Shown piece by piece: positions 63,213-64,000 of a stretch of DNA of 64,000 nucleotides (position 1 is its first letter; every line of letters starts with the position of its first letter). Both the position numbers and the translations under genes were made by a program. This DNA is from Paralithodes platypus (Eukaryota > Arthropoda > Malacostraca > Decapoda > Lithodidae), in contig CM064495.1 of assembly GCA_032716605.1 (NCBI GenBank), positions 19,778,942 through 19,842,941 on the forward strand, read 5' to 3'. The notes under the pieces were generated by a model, which saw nothing but the letters and a program-made list of their open reading frames with translations, searched no databases and had not been told where the DNA came from.

Positions 63213-64000
63213 CAGAGCTGGGGATGAAGGGGGAATATGAGTCTGGGTTTTTGGGGTTTTCTTGGGCGGTGTTGTAGGCTGGGAAAATATAGTGAGGCAA
63301 TGCGCAAGATCGGTTTAGGTAAGGTGGGTGAAGGAGGTGTGTGGGAAGGAGGGGGTGTGTGTGTTGTGTGGCTTGGGTCCTTAGTGTCAGAACGGGGTGC
63401 TATTTTTGTATCGCTGTCTTTAAATCTGATGGGTCTGTTGATTATTCTACCTCTGGCGGTCCTGGTGGGAAGGTAGATGTTTGTCGTGGGACTTGAGTCG
63501 CTCGACGATGTTTTATATTGAGGGGAAGAACGTTTTACAGGTGAAGGGCATTTACTGGGGGTGAGGTCGGGGTTTATTTGAGAGGTAGATGCGTGTGGGG
63601 GATTATGTTGGGTGAGGGTGGTAGGCAAAATGGAAGAGGGTTTGGTGGGGGTATTTGTGGGGGTTCTCTCAGGGGTGACCTGGTGGGGGGATTTTTTAGG
63701 GGTTGGTTGGTTGGAGGTTCGATGAGATGAGGAGATTGGTTGATGTGTGGGGGGGGGGGTTGCGGGGATAGTGGAGGGGAAAGGGGCGGATGCGGGGGGG
63801 GCTAGACGGGTGGGTAGGGAGTGGGGATTTAAGTTGGAGGGTTGGGGGTAGGGACGTGTGTGGGATGTGTCCTTTGGTGAGATCGGTGATTTGCTGGTGG
63901 TGGAAGTAGGCGGTTTTATGGGTGTTTGGTGGAGGGGTAGATCTAGCAGGTCATTCGGGGTAATGAGGTGGGGGTTGAGAGGGGATGAGGTTGAAGAGGA
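63200..64000 (-). CDS. unrecognised Pro/Ser/Thr-rich frame running out of the window
   Basis: The minus-strand frame ends at 63200 and stays open rightwards beyond 63628, reading proline/serine/threonine-rich sequence through at least about 63,750 and possibly to the window edge. A short basic motif (RTARGRIINRPIRFKDSDTK) is the only ordered-looking part. It may be a LINE ORF1 N-terminus or a low-complexity host frame. Confidence 0.35.
   Translation of the reverse strand, partial: SSSTSSPLNPHLITPNDLLDLPLHQTPIKPPTSTTSKSPISPKDTSHTRPYPQPSNLNPHSLPTRLAPPASAPFPSTIPATPPPTHQPISSSHRTSNQPTPKKSPHQVTPERTPTNTPTKPSSILPTTLTQHNPPHASTSQINPDLTPSKCPSPVKRSSPQYKTSSSDSSPTTNIYLPTRTARGRIINRPIRFKDSDTKIAPRSDTKDPSHTTHTPPPSHTPPSPTLPKPILRIASLYFPSLQHRPRKPQKPRLIFPLHPQLCCHA

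Overview
The window is animal nuclear DNA, most likely from a decapod crustacean or a related arthropod. Coding sequence lies in exons with GT-AG borders and long introns, and the intergenic and intronic DNA is packed with LINEs, SINEs, TTAA- and TA-flanked DNA elements and minisatellites. The arthropod/decapod call is an inference from the repeat families and from the dachsous-like gene. No bacterial-style gene, operon or CRISPR array is present.

Left half (about 1.3-33.8 kb, + strand): one host gene, the 3' part of a giant atypical cadherin of the Dachsous type. I place 14 exons (1275-33761). Their splice phases agree at every junction, giving about 2,560 codons: roughly 20 extracellular cadherin repeats, one transmembrane helix (about 32481-32552) and a 402-residue cytoplasmic tail. 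The 5' exons, with the signal peptide and first repeats, lie before the window. Dachsous is the cell-surface partner of Fat in planar polarity and Hippo growth control.

The introns are repeat territory. Intron 1 has a pyrimidine minisatellite and a TTAA element containing a 201-bp direct duplication. Intron 5 has a SINE split by a Tigger/pogo transposon, which itself carries a fold-back MITE. Intron 7 has three decaying copies of the end of the preceding exon and a broken LINE. Intron 12 has TTAA elements, one nested in another. Intron 13 has two RTE-type LINEs in opposite orientation, the second holding a nested LINE and a nested Tigger-type MITE.

The downstream flank (33.8-41 kb) has no convincing gene and may be a long 3' UTR: AATAAA signals occur at 34376 and 40945. 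It holds a GT-rich minisatellite, a SINE and a tRNA-like sequence.

The right half (41-64 kb) is almost all mobile DNA: a near full-length but dead RTE LINE on the minus strand (41.2-44.3 kb), an older RTE piece (44.7-46.0), a BEL/Pao LTR retrotransposon on the minus strand (46.0-53.9 kb) broken by frameshifts and two LINE insertions, a TTAA element (54.05-54.70), a truncated DIRS-type element (55.4-58.1), LINE 3' fragments (58.3-59.6), and at the right edge an unrecognised proline-rich minus-strand reading frame.

The strongest leads are the decaying exon-tail duplications in intron 7, a transposase tail enlarged by an 18-bp minisatellite behind an in-frame amber codon, a 3' tail shared by a LINE and a SINE family together with a 50-bp insertion of that tail alone flanked by a 13-bp duplication, and a LINE reverse transcriptase with a PHD-like zinc cluster between its palm and C-terminal parts. 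I saw no convincing wholly new gene system.
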